Shown here piece by piece: positions 1 to 10,629 of a stretch of DNA of 64,000 nucleotides; the stretch's first letter is position 1; each line of letters begins with the position of its first letter. Both the position numbers and the translations under genes were made by a program. The DNA lies in NCBI GenBank assembly GCA_020736575.1, contig JAGPYM010000007.1:310001-374000 (forward strand). Reading direction: 5' to 3'. Below the pieces are notes generated by a model, which was not told where the DNA came from, searched no databases, and saw only the letters and a program-made list of their open reading frames with translations. The DNA comes from Thelonectria olida. Its lineage: Eukaryota; Ascomycota; Sordariomycetes; Hypocreales; Nectriaceae.

Positions 1-812
1 CCGAAGACTCAAGTTTTGATATCGGTTGAGAAACGACGCCCGTTGGATGCGTCTCGTCGCTGCGAGTGATGTGTCGTTGAGTCGAATAGATTGTATGTAC
101 ACATGTACATGGACCCGTCCGTGTGTGTGCCTGCAGGAGTTCCTCCCCAACCAAGACGATATGACGCTCCAACTACATGCATGCCTATCTCTCTGAAGGT
201 CGTCTTTCTCTCCGTCCATGACAAGACAATGCGGTGGCTGCTGTTCCTTGTGGATGATTACATTTTACTTATCTCATTCCTCTGATTGCGGAAGAGTACG
301 TCACAACTGCCTGCCCGTATTCCTCAACGTTGAATTGCCTGACCTGCCTTAGGTACTATGCAAACCAACAAAACGTTGTAGTACCACAAAGCCATAACGT
401 TGGATGATGGGGATTGTTAAGTCGGCTGGTTTTCATGCAAACGAGGCAACGTGAAGCGTTGAGCAGAGGCCCATTCGGATTTGTCATGGACGGTTGGACG
501 CATACATCCCTGTTCTGATTCGTTCTGTTGTATTATCACTGTCATGAAATGTGCGTCCTCAGCGCCAACGTTATGAGGCGTAGCCCTGCGACCGCTTCTC
601 AGTGCCTGGTTCCAAACCCAAACTGTGGGGATGCGTCGGCGGGTCAGACGAAGGTCTCCCGACTTCCAGAATGCAGCTTCCGACTTTCCCCGAATGTGCC
701 CCGGGCAAATGCAGCGCTAGCGCGGCTTCCTCCAACGGCATCCCGCCAGCGTTGCCAGACCTCTCACCTCAACTTGGCGACGCCAGCAGCGAAGAGCTTG
801 CTCCCTGCTCCA

Positions 813-833
813 GGGCTCTGGGCTCTGGGCTCT
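813..833. repeat. 7-bp tandem repeat, three copies
   Basis: GGGCTCT is repeated three times without change and followed by a further GGG. It lies in gene-free DNA. Confidence 0.8.
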
Positions 834-2413
834 GGGCTGGGCCCCGAACCGGGGGTTTTGAAAGTGGGAGGAGCCCCGATCCACCCGATTCCCACATTTC
901 CCACTCCGCATCACCACCCCGTTTGTTGCATAGGCAAGCAAGGGATGGGAAGGCAGGGGCGGCGGGGTGCATCGGGAGCGCCTAACCTCTAGAGGTTCAA
1001 GGTCTCGCGGCCCACCGAGCTCACCTTTTTCTCCAGGATCCACTTGAATTTGACAAGGCCGCCTCTCACTTTGGCTGCCCGACGTGGATCGTCAGGACAG
1101 AGCGCAACTCCGGGTTTGTTTGTCATCTTGGCTGATGTCGCAGGTCTTCAAAGCTCTACGGAGCCGACACAAACTTGAAGCGCGCGAATGCCATCTCTCA
1201 CGGTCTCAAGGGGGGGCGGTCGAGCGCCGTTCCGCCAGTCCAAGCCTCAAATTCGAGACACGAGCAAGCTGTCACACTCTCTGTCACACACGCACACGCA
1301 CACAAACACAACAAGAGCGTCCCCAAGTCCCAGGCATTGAATTCACTAGCTTCCGGTAGTCTCCAGGGCGGTCCACCATTGGCACCATCCACACCCGCAA
1401 ACACCCATGATCCGTCATCCAGATCGAGAGGGAACAAGACTTGACTGGCTCCCGACTCAAGTGCCGCCTCTGTTGTGACATTACCCTGACTCTCAATGAC
1501 ACAGGCAACGGGGCTAGCAGGTCAATGATAATCCAAACAAAGCCCGAAACCCCCGAAGACGTGGAAGAAGAGATGCCGAGACGAGACACGCAACGAATTA
1601 ACTGCTGAAAAAAAGAGGAATAACTTCTGCTCAGTCACTAACAAGCGGCAAATGCTGGTCCAGGCCCGCGTGCCAAGTGCGGAGGCTGCGTTCGGTTTGC
1701 CGACTCCCCCACTTGGAGCTTCCTGCAGAGAGCCCTTGCCAATGCCATGCACGACGACGTCTTCTCTTTTTTTTTTTCTTTTTCTTTGCATTCTTTGGTG
1801 GCTCGTTGCAGCAGACGCTTTGGTAATTGGGGCGTCTTGTTGTGAGACTGGCGTGTGCAGGTTATGCAACTTGTGGAAGGTGATGTGTCTGTGTCTGTGT
1901 CTGTTAACTATTTTCAGACAGTACAAGGTATAAACAGAGCGCACACGATCCCAGACGATGGGAGGCCTTTGAAATGTGGCGTTCCACGCATGATCAGCCC
2001 AGCCAGTCGACGGTGTGCGTTTGGTGATATAGGCGAGCAGGGGTGGCGGTTGGCAGTGGATTCGAGTGAAGAGCACGTCAGCGCGAGCGTGAGATGCTTC
2101 GCTGATCAACTGGACTGGTCTATTCGTACGGAGCATTCGCAGAGTCACACAGTCATACTCACAAGGCCAGGAAACAGAGCCAATGCCGATCAGGAAATTC
2201 GTCCCTATAATTGCTTCTTCTCCAGCAAAATGCAAGATGCAGATTGACGCGAGGGGGGGTGACTCGGCTCCGTTGACGGACTGTTCCGGGTCGCTTTACT
2301 GTGTGCAGTAACCGGATGAGGTACGTCCCAGTCCAGGCACAAGTTGTCAGTTACCTCTAGAGGAAGGAAGACGAGCAACTGCTCCACTGAATTTGAACTT
2401 GTGGCTTGGCTCA

Positions 2414-2440
2414 CTTGTTGCTTGCTGCTTGTTGCTTGTT
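2414..2440. repeat. CTTGTTG-type short tandem repeat
   Basis: Imperfect copies of CTTGTTG and CTTGCTG run head to tail. This is a simple repeat in non-coding DNA. Confidence 0.6.
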
Positions 2441-3809
2441 GAGCTCCTGGAGAGGTCAAGGGTAGGTGAGCGTGTCCGTGTATGGATTTGCACGAGGTAT
2501 TCGTAATGACTTTTATTCCAGTGTCATCAGTTGTGCGTAATCAAGTCTTTTCTTTCTACCATTACCCGTACTTGGCATATGCTCTCTGATGGCAGTCTGC
2601 GTGTCCTCCCTCCTCGATCCGATCCTTGTCTCGTCATCCTGCCAGCCAGTTAGCCCGGCAGTAACAGCAGTCGGCTCGGTTGACCACTCCACATTCTTGA
2701 GAGTCGGTTCCGAACCTGCAGCTTCTTCGTGAATACCTTCGTTTTGTTTTTGCTCTTGTTCTTCATCTTCAAGTGTTCAACAAAGTCGGTTCGGCTTGCT
2801 TCGGTTCAACAGATGGACCCCGAGCTGTCTCTCTTTCTCTCTCGTAGGCCGCATCTTCCATCTTCAACTGGAGAGTCGGCCTACCGTACAGAACACGGAC
2901 AGGCAGGCAGGTCCGAGCCAATTGGTCTCTTCATCGCTTCGACTAACTCACCTGCTGAATCTCGAGATGCAATACGCAAGGAATAGCAGCAGAGCATGAG
3001 CATGGCATGTGGCTTGTTGAGTCTTACTCGCACGCCGCCCGCCAATCTAACAAGTCTCGGTCCCCCAGATCCTCGTCCCGTCCTTTTCGAATAGGTTGGG
3101 TTTATTACCCCATACTATTATTATCCTCGTCCCTTTCTTCTATCCTGATGACTCGGTAGCTAGTCGTACTCTCTCCGTAACCAAACCGTGACTGCAACTG
3201 TAGCGTTGATCCTTCCCCCGTATCAGAGCAACTCGGATCCTTGCCCACAACTCACAACGACTGCATCACCATGTACTGTCTGCGCATTCACACAAACGTC
3301 TCAACTTTCTCCGGTTCCCCGGAGACTTGCTTTGCCTGTCCATCCATCAATCCATCCCCACACTGCCGCTAGTCCTTCCCTTCCCTTCACACTCCCCCCT
3401 CCCCGCACACGTGCCATTCGCTGCCTCCTTCTCATCGCTCTCTCTTACAGCCTCTCTCTCTCTCTCTTTCGACTCCTTATTTCGATGGCTCTTCCTCTTC
3501 AACATGCCATTGAACTTGCACACCCTCCCATCCCAAATCTCCGAGGATCAGATAACAACAACTCCAAACTTGCCGAACCTCCGAGTTCCCATCTTCACTC
3601 CAAGTTCCCTCCCTACGAAAGATTCCCCACATTCGCCCACCCTTCGTCAAGGGCTCAAGCTCAAGCTTTCCCGGGAAACCAAGAGCTCGGTCTGGGGCCG
3701 AGCAAAGGCGACATGGCTTGCGGCTCCGTCTGGCGAATCGCCGTCTCGCAAGCTGCCTCCCACTTTCTGGGGGAGTCATTCTTCTTCCTCTTTTTGGTCC
3801 TATCCTCGA

Positions 3810-3827
3810 GCAAAAGCAAAAGCAAAA
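3810..3827. repeat. (GCAAAA)3 repeat
   Basis: Three perfect copies of GCAAAA lie in the pyrimidine-rich gene-free region, where they stand out as purine-rich. Confidence 0.8.
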
Positions 3828-4017
3828 GAGGCTGATGCTGCTTGCCTGCCTTAGCCGTTTGCCCTAGCTCCAACTGCGACATGCCGAGGACCTTTGCTAC
3901 AACCACCGAACTTGCCCTCCGTTCACCCATTCTCTCCCTCTGCATGAATTCGCTGCCGAGGCCGCCCCTCCAACATTTCCACTCTTTGTCTCTCTTTCTT
4001 CCCTTTCGCCTCCTAGT

Positions 4018-4037
4018 TCCAGCTCCAGCTCCAGCTT
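4018..4037. repeat. (TCCAGC)n repeat
   Basis: Three perfect copies of TCCAGC are followed by a degenerate one. It lies in non-coding DNA downstream of the telomere-domain gene. Confidence 0.75.
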
Positions 4038-4680
4038 CAGCCTCTCGATGAAACGAGTCACAGTCACCGTCACACATGCAGTCACAACCTCACCACCGAT
4101 ACCGGCCCCCCGAGCTTCCATCTCAGCTTTGCTTCACAGCTCCAGGAAGCTCTCCCTCGCTTTCGTCATGGCCTTCTCCCCGTGCTACCTGCAGCACCAT
4201 GCATCAAACGCTTCCCCCTGCTGCTGCCTCATGCATGCAGGTATTCCAAATCAAGCGCTCACATACATGTAAGTCTATGCACTCGCTGGCTCTTTGCATC
4301 CTAATCTTCCCTATCTCTGCCTGTTCCTTTCGCCCATTTCGCGACCCCGTTCCATGTGATCGATTCCTCACATGTCAAAGCAACTCCAACTGCCGGCTTA
4401 TGCACTGTACGCTGTGCCGATGCGTGATGCATGTGAGAATCGGCATCTCCTAGTCTCCTTGCTCCTGGTCGGCTCCTGGTCGCCTATCGACGTGCCTTAA
4501 ACCGTCCCCTTGATGTCGCTACCAAAGTATGAGGGACACGTAGACTACACACTTGCATTTCGATGCTTGATGTTTCCTTGCTTTCATTAATTGCAACATG
4601 TGAATGCTTGTAGTTGTAGTAGTAGCTAGCAGCAATGTAGGACGTCCTGTCTCCCTAGCTGTGCTACATGCCATTTTACA

Positions 4681-7600
4681 TCATTTTACATCTTCCTTAC
4701 CTGCTTCCGAAATCTTACGATTCGCCCTCTCCATCTTGTCCATGGCTTTGGCGTCCAACAAGTTCCACCACCGTCGCAGTCCCTCCACGTACTCGATCTC
4801 GTTCTCGACCACCTCCACCGGAGGGCCCTTAATCTGAGGCAGCATGCCCTCGTCCCGATTCTCAAACACTGCCCACGCCGAGGCGTCCCCGGCCCGAACA
4901 CCGAACCCCCGTCCCTTCATGGATACCACCTGAACTCGCCGAAGAAGCACCACATCGCCCGTCTTTACCACAGGAAGCGATGACTGGTGGGGCCGGAAGA
5001 TGTGAGCCACGGCCACGACTCCGGGCCCCACGGACGGATCCGTGAGGCTCAACGTCAACATGTAGTCCCTAGGCCCATGTTTCGGCCGATGCGGCTGCGC
5101 CGGAGTCGTCGTCGCGACCGCCAGAACATCTGTGGCCTGGTTGAGAGAGTTCCTAAGAGTCTTGAGCGGGAGGAAGTCGGGGAGGCCAGTGCGGAGGCTC
5201 TTGAGCAGCTGAAGCTTGACAGCGCCCACGGTCTCGTCCTCAGGGGCTGCCGACGAGCCGGCCACGGATGGAGAATGAAGCACCGACCGCACCGACGCGG
5301 CCGTGTCCGGCGTGTTTGCTCTCGGCGCCATTCCGCGGGAGCTAGAACGAGTCTCCCGGCTGGGGCGCTCTGGAGTGACTGGACGGCGCGACTGCCGCGT
5401 CGAAACAGGCGTCCCCTTTGCCAGCTGGACGCTCGGGTCGGCGTGGTCAACCCTGCTGCGTGAGATACGAGGCTTCGCTGGTGGGCTGTTCTTGACCTCG
5501 CCGGCCTCATCCCTTTCCCTCCTTTTCCCCTTTGCATGGGTAGAAGTCGCCCTCGCTAATTGAATACTCGGGTCCGCACTGTCGGCCTTACTGCGCGTAA
5601 TCCGCAGGGTTATCGGTGTGCTTCTGGCCTTGACATCATCGCCCGTCCGTCTGGGCGACGAGGGAGCTTTGGCCAATGAGATGCTTGGGTCAGCGTGGGA
5701 GGTGTCGGATGATTTCGACTTGGTCGACTTGTGCCCTCGGCTGCGCAAGGACTTTGCGGTAATAACAACATCGGATTTTGGCGCATTGTCATTCGACTCC
5801 GCATCGTCTGTCGTCTCGGTCAGCCCAGGTCCTGGCCTAGGTGAGGCTGCAGGCGACGAAACGGCAGGGTGCAAATGTTGCGCCTGCTTCGTGTCATATT
5901 TGATTGGGGAGTGTTGCTGAATTTCCGCCATGATCTGATCTTCGGGGCTTAGATCATCCTCGTCGGCCTGGTCATGGCGTTGCTCGGTGAAATGTTCAGT
6001 CTCGGCCATCTCGACGTCTTCGACTTGCGTTTCTCCGGGAGTGGGCAGATGTTCGTAGTGCGCCTGGTCCAGAAACATCGATGTATCCTGGGAGAGAGTG
6101 GGCTCACTGTTCTGTTGCGACGGCTGGGTGTGAGAGACCTGAGTGGCTGGAGGCGACATCTGGCCACCCGCCGACGGCTGCTGGGGTCCGTTTGTTTGTC
6201 CTGCCGTCTCACCGTTGCCCGTTTCGAGCATGTTTGCGGCCTGCGACAGCCTAGACCCGGCTGTCACCTCAGCCTGTGAGGCATCCTGCATCGTGGCGTC
6301 TGGGGAGTCGACGTGCCCTTGACCCTGCGTCTCCATGTTCGGATCCGCTCCCTCTTGGATAGGCTCGATCTCCTGAGCGGGAGCGCTTGGCAAGGGAGAT
6401 ACCTTGACGCCATTTCCTGGGGTAGTTGGGGATCCTGCAGATGTCGGTACCTGGTTCAAGCCATCCTGGTCGTCGTTGATGTGTGTTGGTGCAGCTTCTG
6501 GAATGGCACCACGAACCTGTGTGACATCTTTATTCGTGTCAACAATCTCTTGATCGGCTGGGGAGGTTGAATCTCCATCTCTCTCATTGCCTGTGTCGTT
6601 CGTTTCATCCACGTCCATGGCGTCAGTCAGATTAACATGATCCCCCGCCATCGGGTGAGCATCTTCCAGATGCTCAATGACCTCGAGGTGATTGGTCTTT
6701 TCCACGTGTATGTCGACCGTCACTGATGCAACTTTCAGTGTTCGGTCAGGAGACTGTGCGCCCACCGCAGACGATTCAGGCTCCCCATCTTGCTGACCAT
6801 CTAGGTCCCTTTGCTCCGAGACATGTCGAAGCTCATCCAACGGGCGCTGGACAGTCGTCTCTTGTTTATCCGTTGCATCGATATGAGCCGTTTCGGTAGA
6901 ATCGATATCCTCGGCTGTAGTCGAGAGCATTGTAGATCCTGAGGGTTTCTCGTCAACGTCCATGCCATCAGCGGCCACTACCTCGAGGCTTTCGACAGCG
7001 ACCACTTCTGATGTCAAGCTTTGAGTCGTTTCCACGACACTGGGAAATCCAGCTTCATTTGGACTCGTAGACTCTGTGACAGCCGGTTCATCAACCGTTG
7101 GTTCTGAGGTTAGCGTTGGCTTGACTGCCTCCTCCGCTTCCTTTGGCGGCTCTGAATTCTCTGTCTCCTCTGGCTTCTCTGACCGCTGAGGTTCTTGCGA
7201 CTTCTCTGGCTCTTCTGCTTGCACGGGCTCTCTTGCTTGCTCGAGTTCCTTGACTTCCTCAGACTCCCTGAGATGCCCAGACTCATCCAGCTGCTCAGTT
7301 TCCTTTGATTGCTCAAGCTCTTTTGGCTGCATTGACTCCTCCAGTTCATTCGCTTGTTCTGGTTCTTTTGGTAGCTCGGGCTCTTCAGGATTCTCTCGTT
7401 CTGTGGTGCTCGTTGGTTCTTGATTCTCTGCTTTGCCTTGCTCCGTTGGTTCCTCTGGGGCCTCATCGATTTCCGAGTCATTTTTGGCGGCATCTTCCGA
7501 CTCTGGCTTTGCTTCTGTCTCAACTGCTAGTGAGGGGGCCGGTTCTGGTTCGTCTTCATCCTCAGAATCGGAGAGCAGGCTGATAAACACGGGTTGTGAA

Positions 7601-9735
7601 GGTGCCGTTGGGCGAGGAGAGACCTCATGTTCCTCCTCGTCAGATCCCTCTGTTTCATCTCCATATTCGTCTTCGTCGTAGTCCTCTTCTCCTGAGTAGT
7701 ATTCGCCTTCGGTATCCCCCTCAAATTCGCCATATTCTGGCTGTTCCCCTTCTTCCCCCTCTCCGTCCTCGCTCTGCGAGACATAGTCCACACCATCATC
7801 GTCCCTTTCCAATTCATCGTCATCTTCTAGTTCCTCGCTGTCTGCATCTTGTTCGGGATCGATGATCTGAGCATCGGGGTTCCTAGGATCAGGCTCATTC
7901 TCCTCTTCTGATTCATCAATTTCATCATCATCAGCGTGAGCACGATCGTAATTCCTCAAATCATAATCGTCTCCAGGTCGATCACCGCCATCTTGATAAT
8001 GGTTCTCTTCACTGGACCCGTCTTCGATTTCGTCGTCCTCTTCCTCGGGTATATCTGAAATGTTGATATCTGGCGGTTGTTCTCGACGAAAATGTGGAGG
8101 AATCGAGGTCAGTCCAGTTCTTTCCGATGGGGACGATGGTATGTCTTCACTTCCCCCATGTTCCTTCTCGGGGGAGCTGGGAATCTCCATCGGGTGATCT
8201 ACGTCGTGACTAGCGATCGTGGGAGGGAAAGGGGCATGTGTGACTCCGGCAGCCCAGGCATCATGTGGGGGTTGGTGTACATCTTGGTATGGTGCAAACA
8301 GATGCGCTCCGGGGTTGAAAGACGCCCTGACTTGTTCTGGCCCTTCGGGCTCGGAGTGAGGATTATGAGACGGTATGGCTGCGTGGGAGTCGACATTATT
8401 AGTTGGGGGAGGAGAGTTATCGAGGAATGACGCTGGATAGGCGTCTGGAACGTGAAAATCATGGGAAGGTCCCTGCAAAGCTTCCTCGCCGCGAGAAGCT
8501 GAGAATGGATTGGGTGGAGGCGGATACGATAGAGGTTGAGAGGTTGGAAAGCCAAATGACAAGGCAGTATCTCCGTGCGCCGGTGAATGGTCCAGAAATC
8601 CAGTAGACAGCTCATTTGGAGCGTGATGGTTCTCGCTTGAGCTGTCTTGCAGCTGTAAGGAATGATCCAAAACAACATTCTCTCCCTCGATCGGCTTCGT
8701 CCTAGGAAGCGGTGTCGGGGTTCCAAAGGGAAATGCGAAAGACGCGGGACGAGCCTCGGCTGAAACTTGCACGCTACGCATCGGAGTGAGGTCGGATTCT
8801 ACTGTCTGACATCCTCCATCGACCATTGTGGGTCGCAGAGGTGTAGACAATGGTGTCTCCTGCGCCTTTGGAGCTGGATTGTCTGTCCGATCGCCATCAT
8901 CACCTCTGTTGACCACGCTATTCAGCTCGTTGATTGTCACCTCCGGTTGCGGTTCTGGTTCTGACCCGGCTTCGGGACTGGGCGATCGACTACTGTATTT
9001 CCAGGCATTTGCGGGCAGACTGAACCGGGACCTTTTCTTCTTCTTGCTCTTTCGATCTACATCCTCGTCGAAAATATCAAGCCCTCCTTCGAACAAAGAG
9101 CCATAGGAAACTCGGGCACGTTTGATGAAGGCGGGCGATGCAAACTCTTGGGGTTCGAGAAACGATGACGCAGGGCGCTTTGCGGATATGGAAACGTCTG
9201 GAGATCCAGGCAAGGGTATCGCGAGTTGCGAGTCTGATGGCTGTTCGGTAAGGGATGTGCTATCGTCCACCTGGCCATTCGTCGCATCCGCTTCCGGGTT
9301 TTGGGAATCAATGTCTATCACGTTTTCCTCTTCCGAATTGACTCTTCGAATGAGCAAAGATAGGCGATTAGTGAACTCGAGTTGCCATTCCAAAGTGCTT
9401 CCGCCGATCTGGGTATTGCTTTCGTTCTTTTCCCACCTGGCGCCCTCCAAGCTCAAGCGCACCTCGTCACCGCCCCCCACCGAGGCACCTGCAATAGCCT
9501 TTGCGGCCGAGCCATGGAACTTGACGCGAACTTGTCCTTTGTCGCGTCGGAGCCTGAAGTCACGCTCGGCGACAATGAATGCGATTGATTTTGTGACGAT
9601 GCTGAACGGCCATGTGATGGTGACGTCGCCGTGAACGACCCGCGTCTTCGGATCGGAAAGGTCTGGGGTGAGCTTGGCGATGGGAGTTGGATTCGTGGTG
9701 CGGAGTGCCTCGTGCGATGAATCGGTGCCGGGCAT
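4681..9735 (-). CDS. large acidic protein with C-terminal POT1/CDC13-type telomeric OB fold
   Basis: This is a single uninterrupted exon of 1684 residues. The first ATG is at 9735; an in-frame GTG 21 bases further out is not a likely start. The last 150 or so residues (LPDFLPLKTLR, then PHRPKHGPRDYMLTLSLTDPS, then the GDVVLLRRVQV strand) read as the Telo_bind OB fold of single-strand telomeric DNA-binding proteins. The N-terminal 110 residues look like a second small folded domain. Between them the chain is disordered: acidic runs near residues 570-700, a glutamate/proline tract near 760-870, and three ADPSxxLA repeats near 1348-1440. It is far longer than canonical POT1, so it may be a distinct fungal OB-fold protein rather than the shelterin POT1. 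Function at telomeres is inferred from the domain only. Confidence 0.8.
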   Translation of the reverse strand: MPGTDSSHEALRTTNPTPIAKLTPDLSDPKTRVVHGDVTITWPFSIVTKSIAFIVAERDFRLRRDKGQVRVKFHGSAAKAIAGASVGGGDEVRLSLEGARWEKNESNTQIGGSTLEWQLEFTNRLSLLIRRVNSEEENVIDIDSQNPEADATNGQVDDSTSLTEQPSDSQLAIPLPGSPDVSISAKRPASSFLEPQEFASPAFIKRARVSYGSLFEGGLDIFDEDVDRKSKKKKRSRFSLPANAWKYSSRSPSPEAGSEPEPQPEVTINELNSVVNRGDDGDRTDNPAPKAQETPLSTPLRPTMVDGGCQTVESDLTPMRSVQVSAEARPASFAFPFGTPTPLPRTKPIEGENVVLDHSLQLQDSSSENHHAPNELSTGFLDHSPAHGDTALSFGFPTSQPLSYPPPPNPFSASRGEEALQGPSHDFHVPDAYPASFLDNSPPPTNNVDSHAAIPSHNPHSEPEGPEQVRASFNPGAHLFAPYQDVHQPPHDAWAAGVTHAPFPPTIASHDVDHPMEIPSSPEKEHGGSEDIPSSPSERTGLTSIPPHFRREQPPDINISDIPEEEDDEIEDGSSEENHYQDGGDRPGDDYDLRNYDRAHADDDEIDESEEENEPDPRNPDAQIIDPEQDADSEELEDDDELERDDDGVDYVSQSEDGEGEEGEQPEYGEFEGDTEGEYYSGEEDYDEDEYGDETEGSDEEEHEVSPRPTAPSQPVFISLLSDSEDEDEPEPAPSLAVETEAKPESEDAAKNDSEIDEAPEEPTEQGKAENQEPTSTTERENPEEPELPKEPEQANELEESMQPKELEQSKETEQLDESGHLRESEEVKELEQAREPVQAEEPEKSQEPQRSEKPEETENSEPPKEAEEAVKPTLTSEPTVDEPAVTESTSPNEAGFPSVVETTQSLTSEVVAVESLEVVAADGMDVDEKPSGSTMLSTTAEDIDSTETAHIDATDKQETTVQRPLDELRHVSEQRDLDGQQDGEPESSAVGAQSPDRTLKVASVTVDIHVEKTNHLEVIEHLEDAHPMAGDHVNLTDAMDVDETNDTGNERDGDSTSPADQEIVDTNKDVTQVRGAIPEAAPTHINDDQDGLNQVPTSAGSPTTPGNGVKVSPLPSAPAQEIEPIQEGADPNMETQGQGHVDSPDATMQDASQAEVTAGSRLSQAANMLETGNGETAGQTNGPQQPSAGGQMSPPATQVSHTQPSQQNSEPTLSQDTSMFLDQAHYEHLPTPGETQVEDVEMAETEHFTEQRHDQADEDDLSPEDQIMAEIQQHSPIKYDTKQAQHLHPAVSSPAASPRPGPGLTETTDDAESNDNAPKSDVVITAKSLRSRGHKSTKSKSSDTSHADPSISLAKAPSSPRRTGDDVKARSTPITLRITRSKADSADPSIQLARATSTHAKGKRRERDEAGEVKNSPPAKPRISRSRVDHADPSVQLAKGTPVSTRQSRRPVTPERPSRETRSSSRGMAPRANTPDTAASVRSVLHSPSVAGSSAAPEDETVGAVKLQLLKSLRTGLPDFLPLKTLRNSLNQATDVLAVATTTPAQPHRPKHGPRDYMLTLSLTDPSVGPGVVAVAHIFRPHQSSLPVVKTGDVVLLRRVQVVSMKGRGFGVRAGDASAWAVFENRDEGMLPQIKGPPVEVVENEIEYVEGLRRWWNLLDAKAMDKMERANRKISEAGKEDVK
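5413..5695 (-). repeat. three ADPSxxLA protein repeats
   Basis: Three copies of a motif ADPS[IV]xLA[KR], each preceded by an SR/SK-rich stretch, recur about 115-130 bases apart within the telomere-domain protein. They lie just before the OB fold, near residues 1348, 1383 and 1430. The surrounding sequence is basic, unlike the acidic middle of the protein. Confidence 0.65.
7150..7470 (-). repeat. Glu/Pro-rich degenerate repeat tract
   Basis: The minus-strand protein here is a run of ExxK/EPEx units such as KELEQ, EEPEKS and REPVQ. The underlying DNA has a loose period of six to nine bases. This is a low-complexity coding repeat inside the telomere-domain gene. Confidence 0.6.
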
Positions 9736-9913
9736 GGTTGGTGAGTTGTTGTGCACCGGCTGAGCGCGGTCACGGGGAGTTGCGAGAACTACTTCGCAAC
9801 CTCAGGTCATGGACGTGGCGCGACAGCAAAGGGGGGAGTGACGCAATGAAGAACTCATGCGATGTAGCTGCTAGACGAGATGAATCCTCAGGGCGGCAGT
9901 CGCATCGCGTCGG

Positions 9914-9925
9914 GGGTTAGGGTTT
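9914..9925 (+). promoter_or_regulatory. telobox-like GGGTTAGGGTTT
   Basis: Twelve bases match the TTAGGG telomere repeat in register (GGGTTAGGGTTT). They lie about 180 bases upstream of the ATG of the telomere-domain gene. Teloboxes are known promoter elements bound by Myb-type factors in fungi and plants. Use here is inferred. Confidence 0.5.
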
Positions 9926-10292
9926 CGCAGCGACCGTGGGTTGATTGTGGTTTCTTTGTTTGCTGGTTCAATGCATCCCCAGTTTTCTTGATGGAAGCTC
10001 TGAAGCTTGTGGAAACAGACGTTGAGCTTCCCAAGGGTTGCGGTGGCAGAATGCTCTTGAATAGGAAAGCGGTGGGTGTGCTGAAACTTGAGGCAAGCTT
10101 ACCTGCATCGGGATCGGCCCCTCCTGGCAGGTCGGCATTTCGGAACCCTACTTTGGCGAAAAATAGAAGAAGCGTTAGAAACCTACCAAGAATGGACAGA
10201 GATATAGATAATAAATGACGGAAAATCCAATCAAATAAAAGGTTAGGTTATGATTGCCAGGCTAATGGAACAAATCAAATAAGCAGCGCCGG

Positions 10293-10298
10293 CACGTG
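10293..10298. promoter_or_regulatory. CACGTG E-box
   Basis: This palindromic bHLH (Cbf1/Pho4-type) core lies in the divergent promoter, 332 bases before the monooxygenase ATG. Confidence 0.4.
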
Positions 10299-10552
10299 AA
10301 GTCCCAGCACACTCAATGCTGCGGTGTTTGACACTCTGCTAGGAGGAAAGACAGACCGGACCCTCTTGACCCTCTCGACCCTCTCCCGGCTCTCGCGCCC
10401 TTCCAAGGCAAGTGCACCACCCACGCACCACCGCACCTTCCTTCTGTTAGTGAAGTGTACGATAGCATAATAGTTCCATTCCCCACTCGCCATGTCAGAG
10501 TAAAAAGAGTCAGTCACCAAATCATTCGAGACCTTGATTTTCCTCGAGTATC

Positions 10553-10560
10553 ATTATATA
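10553..10560 (+). promoter_or_regulatory. TATA-like element of FMO gene
   Basis: ATTATATA sits 70 bases before the ATG and is followed by a C/T-rich leader, as expected for a fungal core promoter. Confidence 0.4.
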
Positions 10561-10629
10561 GTCCTCTCCCGTCCTTTCCCTTCTACCTCTACAGCCCAGT
10601 TGCTCGAGTCAGACGGAGCATCACTTACA

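Larger units (their letters stand above)
1..4680. other. long gene-free, partly pyrimidine-rich stretch
   Basis: No reading frame here has the look of a conserved protein. The frames present are short, low in complexity or lack an ATG. From about 3190 to 4040 the plus strand is strongly C/T-rich, with a CT run near 3450, as in many fungal promoters and leaders. There are several short tandem repeats and a CACGTG at 3408-3413. It could be the 3' flank of the telomere-domain gene plus an unannotated non-coding transcript. That cannot be told from sequence alone. Confidence 0.6.
9736..10629. promoter_or_regulatory. divergent promoter between telomere-domain gene and FMO
   Basis: This 894-base spacer separates two start codons that point away from each other, so it should hold both promoters. 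Visible sites are a telobox (9914-9925), a CACGTG (10293-10298) and a TATA-like ATTATATA (10553-10560), 70 bases before the monooxygenase ATG. No coding potential is seen. Confidence 0.65.

Noticed and set aside
1522..2235. Minus-strand frame of 237 residues in the left gene-free region
   Set aside because: Its composition is not protein-like, it has no recognisable domain and there is no supporting gene structure.
3188..3835. Plus-strand frame of 215 residues
   Set aside because: It begins at GTG and is rich in Ser/Pro/Leu because of C/T-rich DNA. More likely a leader or non-coding sequence.
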